From NCBI RefSeq assembly GCF_036417845.1, contig NC_089981.1:77913268-77977267 (forward strand): a DNA stretch of 64,000 nucleotides. Direction: 5' to 3'. Below the pieces are notes generated by a model. That model made no database searches and was not told where the DNA came from. It saw nothing but the letters and a program-made list of their open reading frames with translations. Positions 1 to 9,565 of this stretch are shown piece by piece. Each line of letters begins with the position of its first letter. The first letter of the stretch is position 1. Both the position numbers and the translations under genes were made by a program. This DNA comes from Apteryx mantelli. Its lineage: Eukaryota > Chordata > Aves > Apterygiformes > Apterygidae.

Positions 1-2268
1 TATAGTCTGCTCCTTCCCTGAGCTGCACCCTGCTCTCCAAATCGGGAGTAGCAACACATGAGCCGGCAGATCTGCACTTCATTCTCTTGTGCTGTGGTGA
101 AAGTCAATCCTTTTAAGTTAAGGAGAGCATGGTAAATCATCAGCATAGCTCTTTAAAACAGCAGGTTTAGTACTGTTAATTCACTTTATAATTACTGTAA
201 TAATAATGCTGACCTTGTTAAATATTAACATTGATGTTGTAGGTGCTTGTGCAGGAGATCTATTAGGCTTCTGATCTAATTAGCTGATTATTTAAAAGGT
301 TATCAGCATACAGTACATGTTTAAAACAACAGCAAAAAACAATCTGAAATGTGTTTGGCTGTACTAAGAACAGGTGATCAGAGAGCTGAATCCATTGTTC
401 TTAAGGCCTGCTAACTTCTTTTCATATTGTTCTTTGCTTAGCGAAAAGATTTTTTTTCCAGTTTTTCCATACATAATTGCATGGTTACATAGTGCCCATA
501 AAAGTGTTCCTGGGTGGAAAACAAAGCACTATAGAGGCTGTTCTGCATGTTTAAGCTTCTTTCCTTCCTCCCCATCTTGCCACTTCTAATTGCTCTAGAA
601 CAGGGCGAGTTGAGCTCCAGGGAGGCTGTGAAGCTGCTCCTTCTGCTTAAGCTCTGCTGTTGTGTTTAACCCAGTTGTGGCCAGCAGGGCTTTTTGTGTT
701 ATCTTTGACCTGATAGCTCCTTGTCCGTAGTCAATACCCGTAGTTTGCAGCATATTTTTCACTATTGCTGGCTGCTTTCAACATAGTGACTTCTTAAACT
801 TGATTTTAATAGAAGACTTTCAAGATGGAATGTGACAGATTTTTTTTTTATGGGCAAGAGAAGCCATATGTTACTAGATGAGTTTTCAAAGCATACTGAG
901 CAAGGTGAGCTCAACTTTCACTTAAAAGGCCATGCTTCATTAAATCCCTAAGTTTCGCAGTCATGCATCCAGTGATTTCTCAAAGCCAGTTTTAGGAGTA
1001 GGCTGGTGTCTATCTTACTGTCAGGTTCAGAGACTTACAGAGGAATACCGTCTGTGCAGAACTATACCTCCTAAGAGTGAGACTTCAGAGTCTCCCATAG
1101 CATATTTGTTCTGGGCAGAGTGGACAGGCTCATAGCTGACGTATTTCTGTACTCAGTACTGTCCCGGTGGATAATATGAGTCTTTTGCAGATCTCAAGCA
1201 AAAATTCATGGCTCAGGACTCTTCTTTGGTTCTAGGGTTCCCTGATGCAATTCCTGAAGTCAGCCAATGTGGAACATGTCAGCATCTTGTAGACGTAATT
1301 CAAATCCTAGTTTATCCATCGCAGATGAAACTTCATTTATGCTCTCTTCATGCTAAATTTCACCAAATTTCATGCAGCTGGTCATTTAAAAAGTTAATGC
1401 CATGGGGAATAGTGCAGCTCTTGTTGTATCTACCATCTACAGATTTTTGAGTATCTTAATGGGTCACAATGACTTTCAGGTTTAGCTGAGTATCTTTGAA
1501 ATCCAGTGTCTAATGTTGTATTCATTACCTGTCTATTAGAGCTATCTCTGAGTGTGTACCCAGATGATTGGCATATCATTATTTTCTTTCTGCATTCAAG
1601 ATTTCATCTTTCATTATTGATCTCTGTTAGTTTTACAACTACCAACTTGGACAGAGTGAATAAATTTAGAACAATGATTCCCAGAATTCTTGAGCAGATT
1701 GACCTGGGTCACCACTAAAACTCTCTTGCAGATTTTCCTGCCCTTTTACATCAGACTTTCAATAAAATCACTGCAAAAATTATATGCTTCTGTAAGCCAA
1801 ATAGGGACCACTTGTCAGTGCCTGATGGACCATCATTTGGGAATCATTGTTCCAGAAACACTGCTGCAGTAGAAATGTGTACATTTACTTGCTTTCCCTA
1901 AGTGGATAAATCATCTGAAAACTATGCAATGAGGTTTTTTTGTTTATTAACGTTGGCATCATTGACCTCGTGGATTTTGTTTAGCTTTTTTCCCAGTAGC
2001 AGATTCTCAAGGCAAAGTGTTATTATTTGAATTCAATTGCCATGTTAAGCTCAAGAAATACTGGTGACAGTTATAACCTTACTCTGCTGACTAGAAAGAA
2101 AAAAATGTTTTATCTGAGAAAACCAAGTGTGACAAGGATTATAATTAATGTCAAAATACGGCCAGACAAGTTAGGAATATTGGATCACTCTTCTTTCATA
2201 TCTAGCCTTATGGAAACCTGTGGTGAAGCTTTCCCTACAAAGGGCTTGGGTATAGCTTCAGCAGCACA
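1..2268. other. gene-free AT-rich flank
   Basis: No recognisable exon lies here. Open frames are under 105 codons and have no family resemblance. The first 350 bases are rich in TAAT-type homeodomain cores, including a TAATTA-containing stretch near 275-290, and could be a conserved non-coding element. By human synteny this side should face the 3' end of TECPR2, but I could not find its terminal exons, so the stretch could be 3' UTR, intron or intergenic DNA. Confidence 0.5.
210..229 (+). promoter_or_regulatory. candidate nuclear-receptor half-site overlapping an HNF1-like palindrome
   Basis: TGACCTTG (210-217), an SF1/ERR-type extended half-site on the reverse strand, runs directly into GTTAAATATTAAC (217-229). 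The latter is close to the HNF1 palindrome GTTAATNATTAAC, with both GTTAA and TTAAC half-sites present. The juxtaposition is seen in the sequence. Binding and function are inference, since short motifs occur often by chance in AT-rich DNA. Confidence 0.25.
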
Positions 2269-2275
2269 GCGTTGG

Positions 2276-2286
2276 TGGTATAGTGG
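2276..2286 (+). promoter_or_regulatory. Pol III A box of tRNA-Gly
   Basis: TGGTATAGTGG spans tRNA positions 8-18 in the D arm and fits the internal A-box pattern used by TFIIIC. Confidence 0.8.
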
Positions 2287-2318
2287 TGAGCATAGCTGCT
2301 TTCCAAGCAGTTGACCCG

Positions 2319-2329
2319 GGTTCGATTCC
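2319..2329 (+). promoter_or_regulatory. Pol III B box of tRNA-Gly
   Basis: GGTTCGATTCC is a perfect match to the B-box consensus GGTTCGANTCC, located in the T arm. Together with the A box it makes an intact type 2 Pol III promoter. Confidence 0.88.
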
Positions 2330-2347
2330 CGGCCAACGCAAGCTGAG

Positions 2348-2352
2348 TTTTT
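2348..2352 (+). terminator. Pol III terminator (T5)
   Basis: Five T residues begin eight bases after the tRNA 3' end. Four or more T in the non-template strand terminate vertebrate Pol III, so a short trailer (AGCTGAG plus U residues) is predicted. CR1-derived sequence begins within a few bases of this run. Confidence 0.75.
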
Positions 2353-2354
2353 AA

Positions 2355-3091
2355 CCCCATGCACTGGTGCAGGTTGGGGGTTGACCTGCTGGAAAGCAAC
2401 TCTGCACAGAAGGATCTGGGAGTGCTGGTGGACCAAGTTAAGCATGAGGCAGCAATGTGGCCTTGTGGCCAAGAAGGCCAATGGTATTCTGGGGTGCATC
2501 AGGAAGAGTGTTGCCAGCAGGTGGAGGGAGGTGATTCTCCCCCTCTACTCAGCCCTGGTGAGGCCACATCTGCAGTACTGCGTCCAGTTCTGGGCTCCCC
2601 AGCACAAGAGGGATGTGGCACTACTGGAGCAAGTCCAGTGAAGGGCTACAAAGATGATTAGGGGACTGGAGCATCTCTCTTATGAGGAAAGACTGAGAGA
2701 GCTGGGCCTGTTTAGCTTGGAGGAGAGAAGGCTGAGAGGAGATCTTATCAACGTGTACAAGTATCTGAAGGGAGGGTGTCGAGAGGATGGGACCAGACTC
2801 TTTTCAGTGGTGCCCAGCGACAGGATGCAAGGCAACGGGCACCAACTGAAACACAGACACTTCCATCTGAACATGAGGAAATACCTTTTCACTGTGAGAG
2901 TGACAGAGCACTGGCACAGGTTGCCCAGAGAGGTGGTGGAGTCTCCTTCTCTGGAGATATTCAGAACACGCCTGGATGCGATCCTGTACAATGTGCTCTA
3001 GGTGACCCTGCTTGAGCAGGGGGGTTGGACTAGATGATCTCCAGAGATCCCTTCTAACCTCAACCATTCTGTGATTCCTTGATTCTGTGAA
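2355..3091 (+). mobile_element. CR1 non-LTR retrotransposon, 5'-truncated
   Basis: About 735 bases match a chicken-repeat-1 LINE in sense orientation: the C-terminal part of ORF2 and then the short 3' UTR. The 3' end carries the signature of the family, a TTGGACTAGATGATCTCCAG block followed by ATTCTGTG-type octamer repeats instead of poly(A) (about 3067-3091). The 5' end is truncated, as in most CR1 copies, and begins immediately downstream of the tRNA-Gly terminator. CR1 insertions generally lack clear target-site duplications and none is visible here. The copy is dead, with a frameshift and an in-frame stop in its coding part, but it is not very diverged. Confidence 0.95.
2359..3001 (+). 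pseudogene. CR1 ORF2 C-terminal fragment (broken)
   Basis: The residual reading frame encodes the region downstream of the reverse-transcriptase domain. A typical block of this family ([10 protein letters not shown]) is visible, and later a stretch containing [11 protein letters not shown] and [13 protein letters not shown]. The frame shifts near 2435, apparently by a two-base loss, and an in-frame TGA lies at 2639-2641. The natural stop is TAG at 2999-3001. There is no endonuclease or RT catalytic core, so the fragment cannot be active. Confidence 0.9.
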
Positions 3092-4217
3092 TGTTTAGGA
3101 TTGGGCTTCACCATATGATATCTCTAGAGGTAGGTCTGCTTTTGCTCAGCCAAGTAAGGGATGTTCTTGGAAGCCATCCAAGGTGAGTGATTTGGCAAAA
3201 TAGATGTATTTACTTTGATTCAGGTGATAGCCAGGTACTATGAGTATCTTCCTTGGCAGTTACTCATGAAGTTTTAACAGGGATGGTATTTTGGGGGAAG
3301 GAACCACCTTTTTTCCCCTCTTTTCCCAGCATCTCTTTATAGTGCAGTTACGTAAGGAGTATCTTTGGTAGCCATTCCATGGCAGTGGCTGGGGAACAGG
3401 AGGGCATCTACTCAGAAGCAGTCAAGTCACAGGTGGACTTATGTAGTAGGTTTTGTATAATACTTGTAGTTTTGGTCCTGGCCCTGGTGAAGTTCTTATG
3501 CACTGCAGTAATGCCAGCATAGTTTGTTTTCTCTCTAACATTGGTGTGTTTGCATCTAGGTTACTAGAAACAGCTGGAAGCACCTGGGTTTCAGAAAATA
3601 AGTTATGAGAAAACCAGTATTAATAACAAACAGAGCAGAGAGAATGACTTGTGGAAATAAAATTCAAAGAGGCTTTAAAAACCACCTGCCTTAACCCACA
3701 GTTGCTAGGATGAATGGAGGTAATAGGATGGTTTCAAAGCAAGCTGAAGAGAATAATTCTCAGCTATGGAGGAAGAACGAATAAAGGAAACTGGCTTAAT
3801 GGCAGGAAACATTTCCGCACAATGCAGTTAATTAGATTGTGCTATTGTCTTTGAGAGGAAAGGGTAGCAGTCCCATTGCCTGGAGCTTTTGATTGGACAG
3901 AGGGAACAGTCCCTGCAATAATGCAAAAGTGTAAGAACTCTGTCAGGGCCCTTTAATTTCTTCTTGCTTGGCTTGATTTCTTTATGTCAGAGGCATCACC
4001 TTGTTTTCAGTTCTTTAACTACTCTCATGTCGTTTTTGTTTCTTTTTGATAGATCTGAATGGTGTTATCAGAAAGCCAGGGCTTTTGAAGATGCAGAATG
4101 TGTGCATCTCTCACTGGTGTCATTTGTTGCTGTGGACACTCAGCATTTCTGCAAGTCAGTCTTCCAACCATTTTGGCTTGTATGTGAAAACAGTCAGGGC
4201 TAATTGATGGTTTACAG

Positions 4218-4255
4218 CTCCGTATATAAAAACAGTGCTTTTTATAGCAGCGGAG
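4218..4255. repeat. short inverted repeat (hairpin)
   Basis: An inner 8-bp stem TATAAAAA/TTTTTATA (4225-4232 with 4239-4246) encloses a 6-base loop. It is flanked by an outer 5-bp stem CTCCG/CGGAG (4218-4222 with 4251-4255), separated by a 2/4-base internal loop. It is too short for a microRNA precursor. It lies in an AT-rich block (about 4200-4470) that could be a conserved non-coding element. Confidence 0.4.
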
Positions 4256-6183
4256 GCGTGAAAGCAACCAGCTGGCTAATAATACCTGTAACATAAATGG
4301 GGTTTTGTTTGATTTGGTTGTTTTTATTTTCAAAATCAAAGTGTCGAGAGCATAAGATAAGAGGGATTCATTTGACCTCTGATGATTTGACATGACAACA
4401 ACATGGCACATTTGTATGAGGAAAATAGTTAGATTTGCATAGTAAATCCATTTTGTCAAGCTGTAGGCACTGGTTTCACGATCTTTCTCCCTAGAGGTGA
4501 TCCCTCCGCAAGTGGATGCTCACATTTAATATTAGCCTTTGTCTTTGACAGGCCTGAGCTGTGTGGTGTAACCTTTTTACTTGTGCCTTGTAATTTGCAC
4601 CAGAGTGGCTGTCTTATGTATTTCTCCATATATTCTTATGGCAGCAGCGCTTTTCTACGTATTGGTCAGCAGACAACTTGTCTTTACCTGTGGGCAAGTG
4701 AAAAAAGAGGGCAGGCAACCAGGAAGTGGGAACTGGAGGCTTGCTGCTGACAAACTTCCTATGTTTGGCAGCAATTTCCAAATGCTGCTCAGAAAGGAGT
4801 AAAGCTGGACGAGCGGGGTGAGGTCACCCTCATTAACCAGAAGTTCAGCAGGGTGTCAAGCTTAGGGCTTGCAGTGAAGGTATGGGACTGAGAATGACAT
4901 GAGGGTTGACCCTAGCCACCAGGGCAAGTACATCCTACAGTAATAGAAAAGTCAGCAACAAACCAGTAAGGAATCATGTTTTCCAGTGGAAATTAGGGAA
5001 ATTAGGAAGGCATGCAAAAATTCCATGACACAAATTGACATTTCACCATCGTGCCAGAGCTAATGTTTCTATACCACAAAGGATACAGGTTTTCCGTAGG
5101 CTCTGAAGTCAAGACTTTGCTCTCACAGTGCAGCCCTCTTCCCAGCTGAGCTAAAAGCCAGCAGCTCACATAGCTGAACTGGCTTTTCTCATCACAGGAA
5201 CCAGCTAGTAGAGAGAGGTAGGGCACACATCTTGTGAGCATACCATTGTCTCTGTGCCACATTATTATTAATGCCCAGGTCATCAAGACCGCTCATGATC
5301 AACATCATGTCACAAAAATGGCGTGTTCAGTAGTTATCCCATCAGGAAGGGTGCCTTCTACTGAGTCAGCTGCACCAGTGTCAGATTTGTATCTGAGTAA
5401 AGTTTTAGTGTAGTCTAACTAATGAACGCGGCCTGATGAGGTCACAGTCCAAAGCAGGGATTTGGTTGCACAAATTTGTATGCTTTTATTTTAACAGGGA
5501 CTCTACACAGGATTTGTTTGGTATCTGGGCAACCAGTTTCTAAAGCATCAAATCTGAAGCAGGAGGCAGGAAAGGGTTCTTTTGACTCTGGAACAAAAGA
5601 CTTCCGAATACCCTCCCAGCTCCGTATCCTACATTTGGTACCGTACAGTGCCACTTCTCCATGCATGAACTGCAAATGCTGAAAAGGAGAATGGATGCAG
5701 ATCCAGACTACCTGCTGGGACTTGTCACATCCCAAAGTGAATGCTCAGTGCTGCTTAGCACCCTCTGAAAGCAAAGCATTGGCTAAGCAGAGCTTTTCCC
5801 CTGAGTTAAAGGTGGGCAGAGCCAAACTCTGTGTTGCTTCTCCCCTCTCCTGCCTGGTTCTAGCTTGTAAAGATACTCCCTCACTATCAAGGGCACTAAG
5901 GCAATTTGCTCCCCCTTTCTTCTCCTCCCATCATTCAGCAGAAGTGGAAAGAGGATGGGAACACAGCAGTCCTGCTGCCTGAGCAGAGCACAGAGGTTTG
6001 TGGTTCTGGTTTTGGCCCTGGCTGGTTTAGCTGCACAACAGGAGAGAAACATTTGCCTGATAACTCCCTGACTTGCACAAGCAAAGCTGCTGTTTGCAGG
6101 GACAGCATGGACTATAGCAGGACAAGGTCTGCTGCCAGCTGCCTTGGGTTGAGTGAGTGTCTGTGAGACTTGAGGAGTTATCA

Positions 6184-6207
6184 GCCACCACAGTGGCCAC
6201 CACAGGG
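6184..6207. repeat. 12-bp tandem duplication (2 copies)
   Basis: GCCACCACAGTG is followed directly by GCCACCACAGGG, two copies differing at one base. It appears to be a minor local duplication with no evident function. Confidence 0.6.
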
Positions 6208-8139
6208 CAATATTGACCCAGAGACCTCTAAAGATAAGATGTTTCTGATACCACCTGAGAAAAAGCTCCGGCTCAGAAGTTGGGATTGTAACCACTCTGT
6301 GTGCTCTGTAAACTGCTATGGGGAAGAGATGTGATGTGAGCTGGCTGTTGCCTTGTGCAATTGTTCACGGTGTGGGCAATGCCTCAGTACCACAGGCATG
6401 TTGTCACTAGGCATATCATAAGAAAGCATATCTGATGTGGTGTGGTACCAAAGAATTAGGACCTCAAGTTATTGCAGCACTCATGAAACGAGCATTGCTC
6501 TGCTTGGCCTCACTGTCTACTTGGCCATGCTCTCCTTGCCACCCAGGTGCCTCCTACTCTGTGCTCCCCCAGGGGTCTGATCTCACTGAGGGAGCCAAGA
6601 CTTACCAAGTCTCCTCAACAGTGAGGGAAGGCTTGGATGCTGGCTATGCTCTTCTCCCATCACCATGCCAGTAGTGCTTCCCCTGCTCCCTGCCTAGTGG
6701 CAGGCAAGAGTCTCAGGAGAGGCTGTGCTGGGGGACAAGACTCTGTTCCCGGGGGAGGAATGGAGGATGGGGTGTCTCCTGCTGCAGCCCCAGTCTGGGG
6801 GTGATGGCTGCAGAGACAAGTCATAACCCCCTGAGAGATCAGACTGGCTTGAGTGAAGGGGGTTGTGAGGAGACACACCTTGAGGCTTTCACCTAGAGCT
6901 TGGTACCTGGCTGATGGGATGATATTTGGCTTGCTCTTCTATCAGGAAAGATTTGAATGGTGTTGCCTGGTGTGAACTGACCATCCCTGGCCAGCAGAAG
7001 ACTTCATGTCTACAGCCAGACCATCCTGCATGTTGTGCAGTGCCCCGATAATAGAGCTAATGTCCTAGAGGAGTTCTCCATGGTGAAGGCACAACCACAG
7101 GTGTGCGGCTGCCATCTCACTTTGAAGGAAACAAGCAAGTTTTATCTTTTAAAATGTTTTATCCAATGAGTGAATCAGTGAGTGACTCATCCTGGTCTCC
7201 TCTCTCAACAGCTCCTACCTCAGGTCCTGTCTCAGAGGGTAGTTTTCTGCCAGGGTGTTCCGACACTAACCACAGCCCTGACGCTGTGGCTGGCAGGGAA
7301 GATGAGGTGACGCAAAGCTGAGTCAAACTTCAGCATCTGAAAAAGGAGACAAACTTGAGGGAGTGCTGCTCTCCTCCTGCCTGTTTGCAAGGAGTTTGCT
7401 TCATTGGCTTTGGGGGCTCTGCCATGGCTCTTATCATGTACTGCCACGGCCTAGCGTACGTTGCAGCTCTACAGAACAGCAGCAAAGAGCACCAGCAGGT
7501 TTCTCTTTGATAAGGAAGTGTCTGTTCATCCATCTCATCTCAGCTGGTTCCCTGCTGTCAATTGAAGCCCCATGACTCTGTCTGAGTAGTTTTCCTTAGC
7601 CCTGCAGTCCCTAAGGTCCCAGTGTCCCCTTCCTGCTGGGCAAGCCTGCAAATGTGTGCGAGTTACAAGTGAATGAAGCAGAAGGGGTGGCTCCCAGATT
7701 TGGGACAAGCAGCCACTCAGGTCACCTCCACTGTGGGCAAGTTACTGCTTTCAAACAGTCACGGCTACCGGTTTATCCCTCTCTCTCTGGGACACAACCT
7801 CTTGCCCAATCAATAGGGCAACTCCAGCCTGGGAGGCTGAAGGTTTGTGGCCAGTTTCTTCCCAGGAGCTTGATTTTACTAGTTCATGACTATTTTGCCC
7901 AGCCTGTTTTTGACTTTAGCCCTGTCTGTGCTTGCTGTTAATGAAGGACTGAAAACAGTGAGCTTGAGTGTTTGTATCCCTCTGTCTTGTCACTTTAAGT
8001 TACTAAACAGCAATAGCTCTCCTTGCTACAGAAGCGGGGAGAGACTGCCGAGCACAAGCAGATGGTTCTGGAGGAAAGGATGTTCAAAGACTCAGCTCCT
8101 CAAGAGACTTCATTCTCTCTCTTACTGTGAGTTATAAAT

Positions 8140-8330
8140 TACTTATCCTTTTAGGCTTTGCTCTAAAATGCTGCCTTAAACATTATGTCAGGGAAATGAC
8201 ACTGCATTACAAATATGAATGTGATGTACTATAATTAATGTGTTTACTGCAATTTACTTGCACCATTAAAAAGAAGAACCCTAATGATTATAAAATAAAC
8301 TCCACATATTAAGAGCAGGATGCAGAAAAC
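8140..8330. other. candidate conserved non-coding element
   Basis: This AT-rich block contains a perfect forkhead core TGTTTAC (8241-8247), ATAATTAATG homeodomain cores just before it and further TAAT cores. It contrasts with GC-richer flanks and has no coding or repeat character. Conservation is inferred from texture only and would need alignment. Confidence 0.22.
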
Positions 8331-9469
8331 CACCCCCACATCAAAACAGTAGGTAGTACCAGGGCTGGAGCAAAGGAGCAAGAGTACAATTTTGGGCAGG
8401 GGGCTTTACTGAGTGAGAGAGAAGATGGGGACACCTAGCCTCTCACTTCCAAGTTGGGTCAGGGTTGGAGGGCAGTGCCCAGTCACTGGTGTGTGAGCAA
8501 GAGGTTGGAGGACAAGCAACTTGCCCTCAAAGCCATTAGGCTGTGGGAGAGGAGCTGTGGCGCTGGTGGCTAAATGGGGAGCCATGTGGCTGGGAGAATG
8601 CTGCTCTCCTTGGAGCTGGAAGCTGCTCCCAGTGTCTCCCTGTCCTGGCTGAGTCACGCAGCCAAGAGCTTTCTGCCTAGAGGCAGAATGCCAATGCCTC
8701 TCTCTCTTCCTTTGGCCTCCTTCCATCACTTTCAAATGGAGAGGCCTGAAGGAAGGGCTTGGCTGGCCTTGATTCCCTGCTCATTTCCCTGCTGAGATCC
8801 ACAGAGCTTCCTGCCCTCATGTTCGCCCTCCTCAGTTGGGGAGTGCAGGGAAAAGGAGACCAGCCCATGGTCCCCCTTCGTATCTCAGGCATGCAGATGT
8901 CTCACCAAGGCTCAGAATGGGTTGCATCAGGCCTGAATTTGGCATCTTGAACTTTTCTACGCTAGTGTGTTTTCCTGAAGGAGAAGGGTTGACTTGTGCT
9001 GTATTTCCCACTAGACTTGTAGTACAGGGAACTTAACCTCCAACAGCTAGTCTGATTTGAGCTCACCCAGAGCCCTGAGTCACAGGCTCAGACCCTTGCT
9101 GAAACCCTGCTCACAGAGCTGAAGCCCAGGCATGGGACAGATCAAAGCCCATTTCTGCATTCCCTGCTTCTCTGAAGTGTGTCTCTGCCTCCCTCCTTGC
9201 TAGCTCAGGTTCCAGTCAATTCTCACTTGAAATAATACATTTGCAAGTGAAAGAAAGGGATTATTTTTTCCCGCAGAAGAAAGAGGTGGAGGTGAGGGCA
9301 GGGGATGTTCTGTAGTTTATGGACAGACCAGACAGGGACGTGATCTGGATGGGACCTTTACTTTGTTCAGCCACAAGCTCTTTGGAGGTCCTTGGATGCT
9401 CCACTGTTGAAAAATCTATAAAACAAGGTTGGATTTAAAGCAGATGCTCCAAATTAACCAGATGCGATA

Positions 9470-9565
9470 GGCCCAACATGGGAATTGCTAGCCTGTGTCA
9501 TACAGGCATTTAGACTGGATGAGCACTGTGGGCTCTTCTGACCCTAAAAATAGCCCATGAAGGTG
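9470..9565 (+). mobile_element. ancient CR1-like 3' end fragment
   Basis: The order of blocks resembles the 3' UTR of old amniote CR1 families: a CCTGTGTCATACAGG block, then TTTAGACTGGATGAGCACTG, then a TGGGCTCTTCTGACCCTAAAA block ending near TAGCCCATGA. It is far more diverged than the CR1 at 2355-3091 and no coding part was recognised. Orientation is sense on the plus strand. The call rests on remembered family pattern, not alignment. Confidence 0.42.

Larger units (their letters stand above)
2269..2340 (+). tRNA. tRNA-Gly (anticodon TCC)
   Basis: The 72 nt fold into a complete cloverleaf. The acceptor stem GCGTTGG pairs with CCAACGC and A is the discriminator base. The anticodon stem GCTGC/GCAGT encloses the loop TTTCCAA, placing TCC at 2302-2304, which reads GGA glycine codons. 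The T arm carries GGTTCGATTCC. No intron is present and CCA is not encoded, as expected in a eukaryote. The sequence is nearly identical to vertebrate tRNA-Gly-TCC genes; I recall the first anticodon-loop base as C in mammals, whereas it is T here. Intact internal promoters and a downstream T5 run suggest a functional gene. The alternative is a recent retrocopy joined to the CR1 that follows. Confidence 0.93.
3092..9469. other. gene-free stretch
   Basis: No exon, RNA gene or clear transposon was recognised. Open frames reach at most about 170 codons (5783-6295, minus) and look random. A short hairpin at 4218-4255, a 12-base imperfect tandem duplication at 6184-6207 and a candidate conserved AT-rich block at 8140-8330 are listed separately. 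The segment could contain TECPR2 3' UTR or intron, which I cannot tell from sequence alone. Confidence 0.45.

Noticed and set aside
2680-3067. Minus-strand openings over the CR1 (103 and 87 codons)
   Set aside because: They are antisense shadows of CR1 ORF2.
4218-4255. Possible microRNA precursor
   Set aside because: Thirteen pairs in total with a 6-base loop is far below a pre-miRNA stem of about 22 pairs or more.
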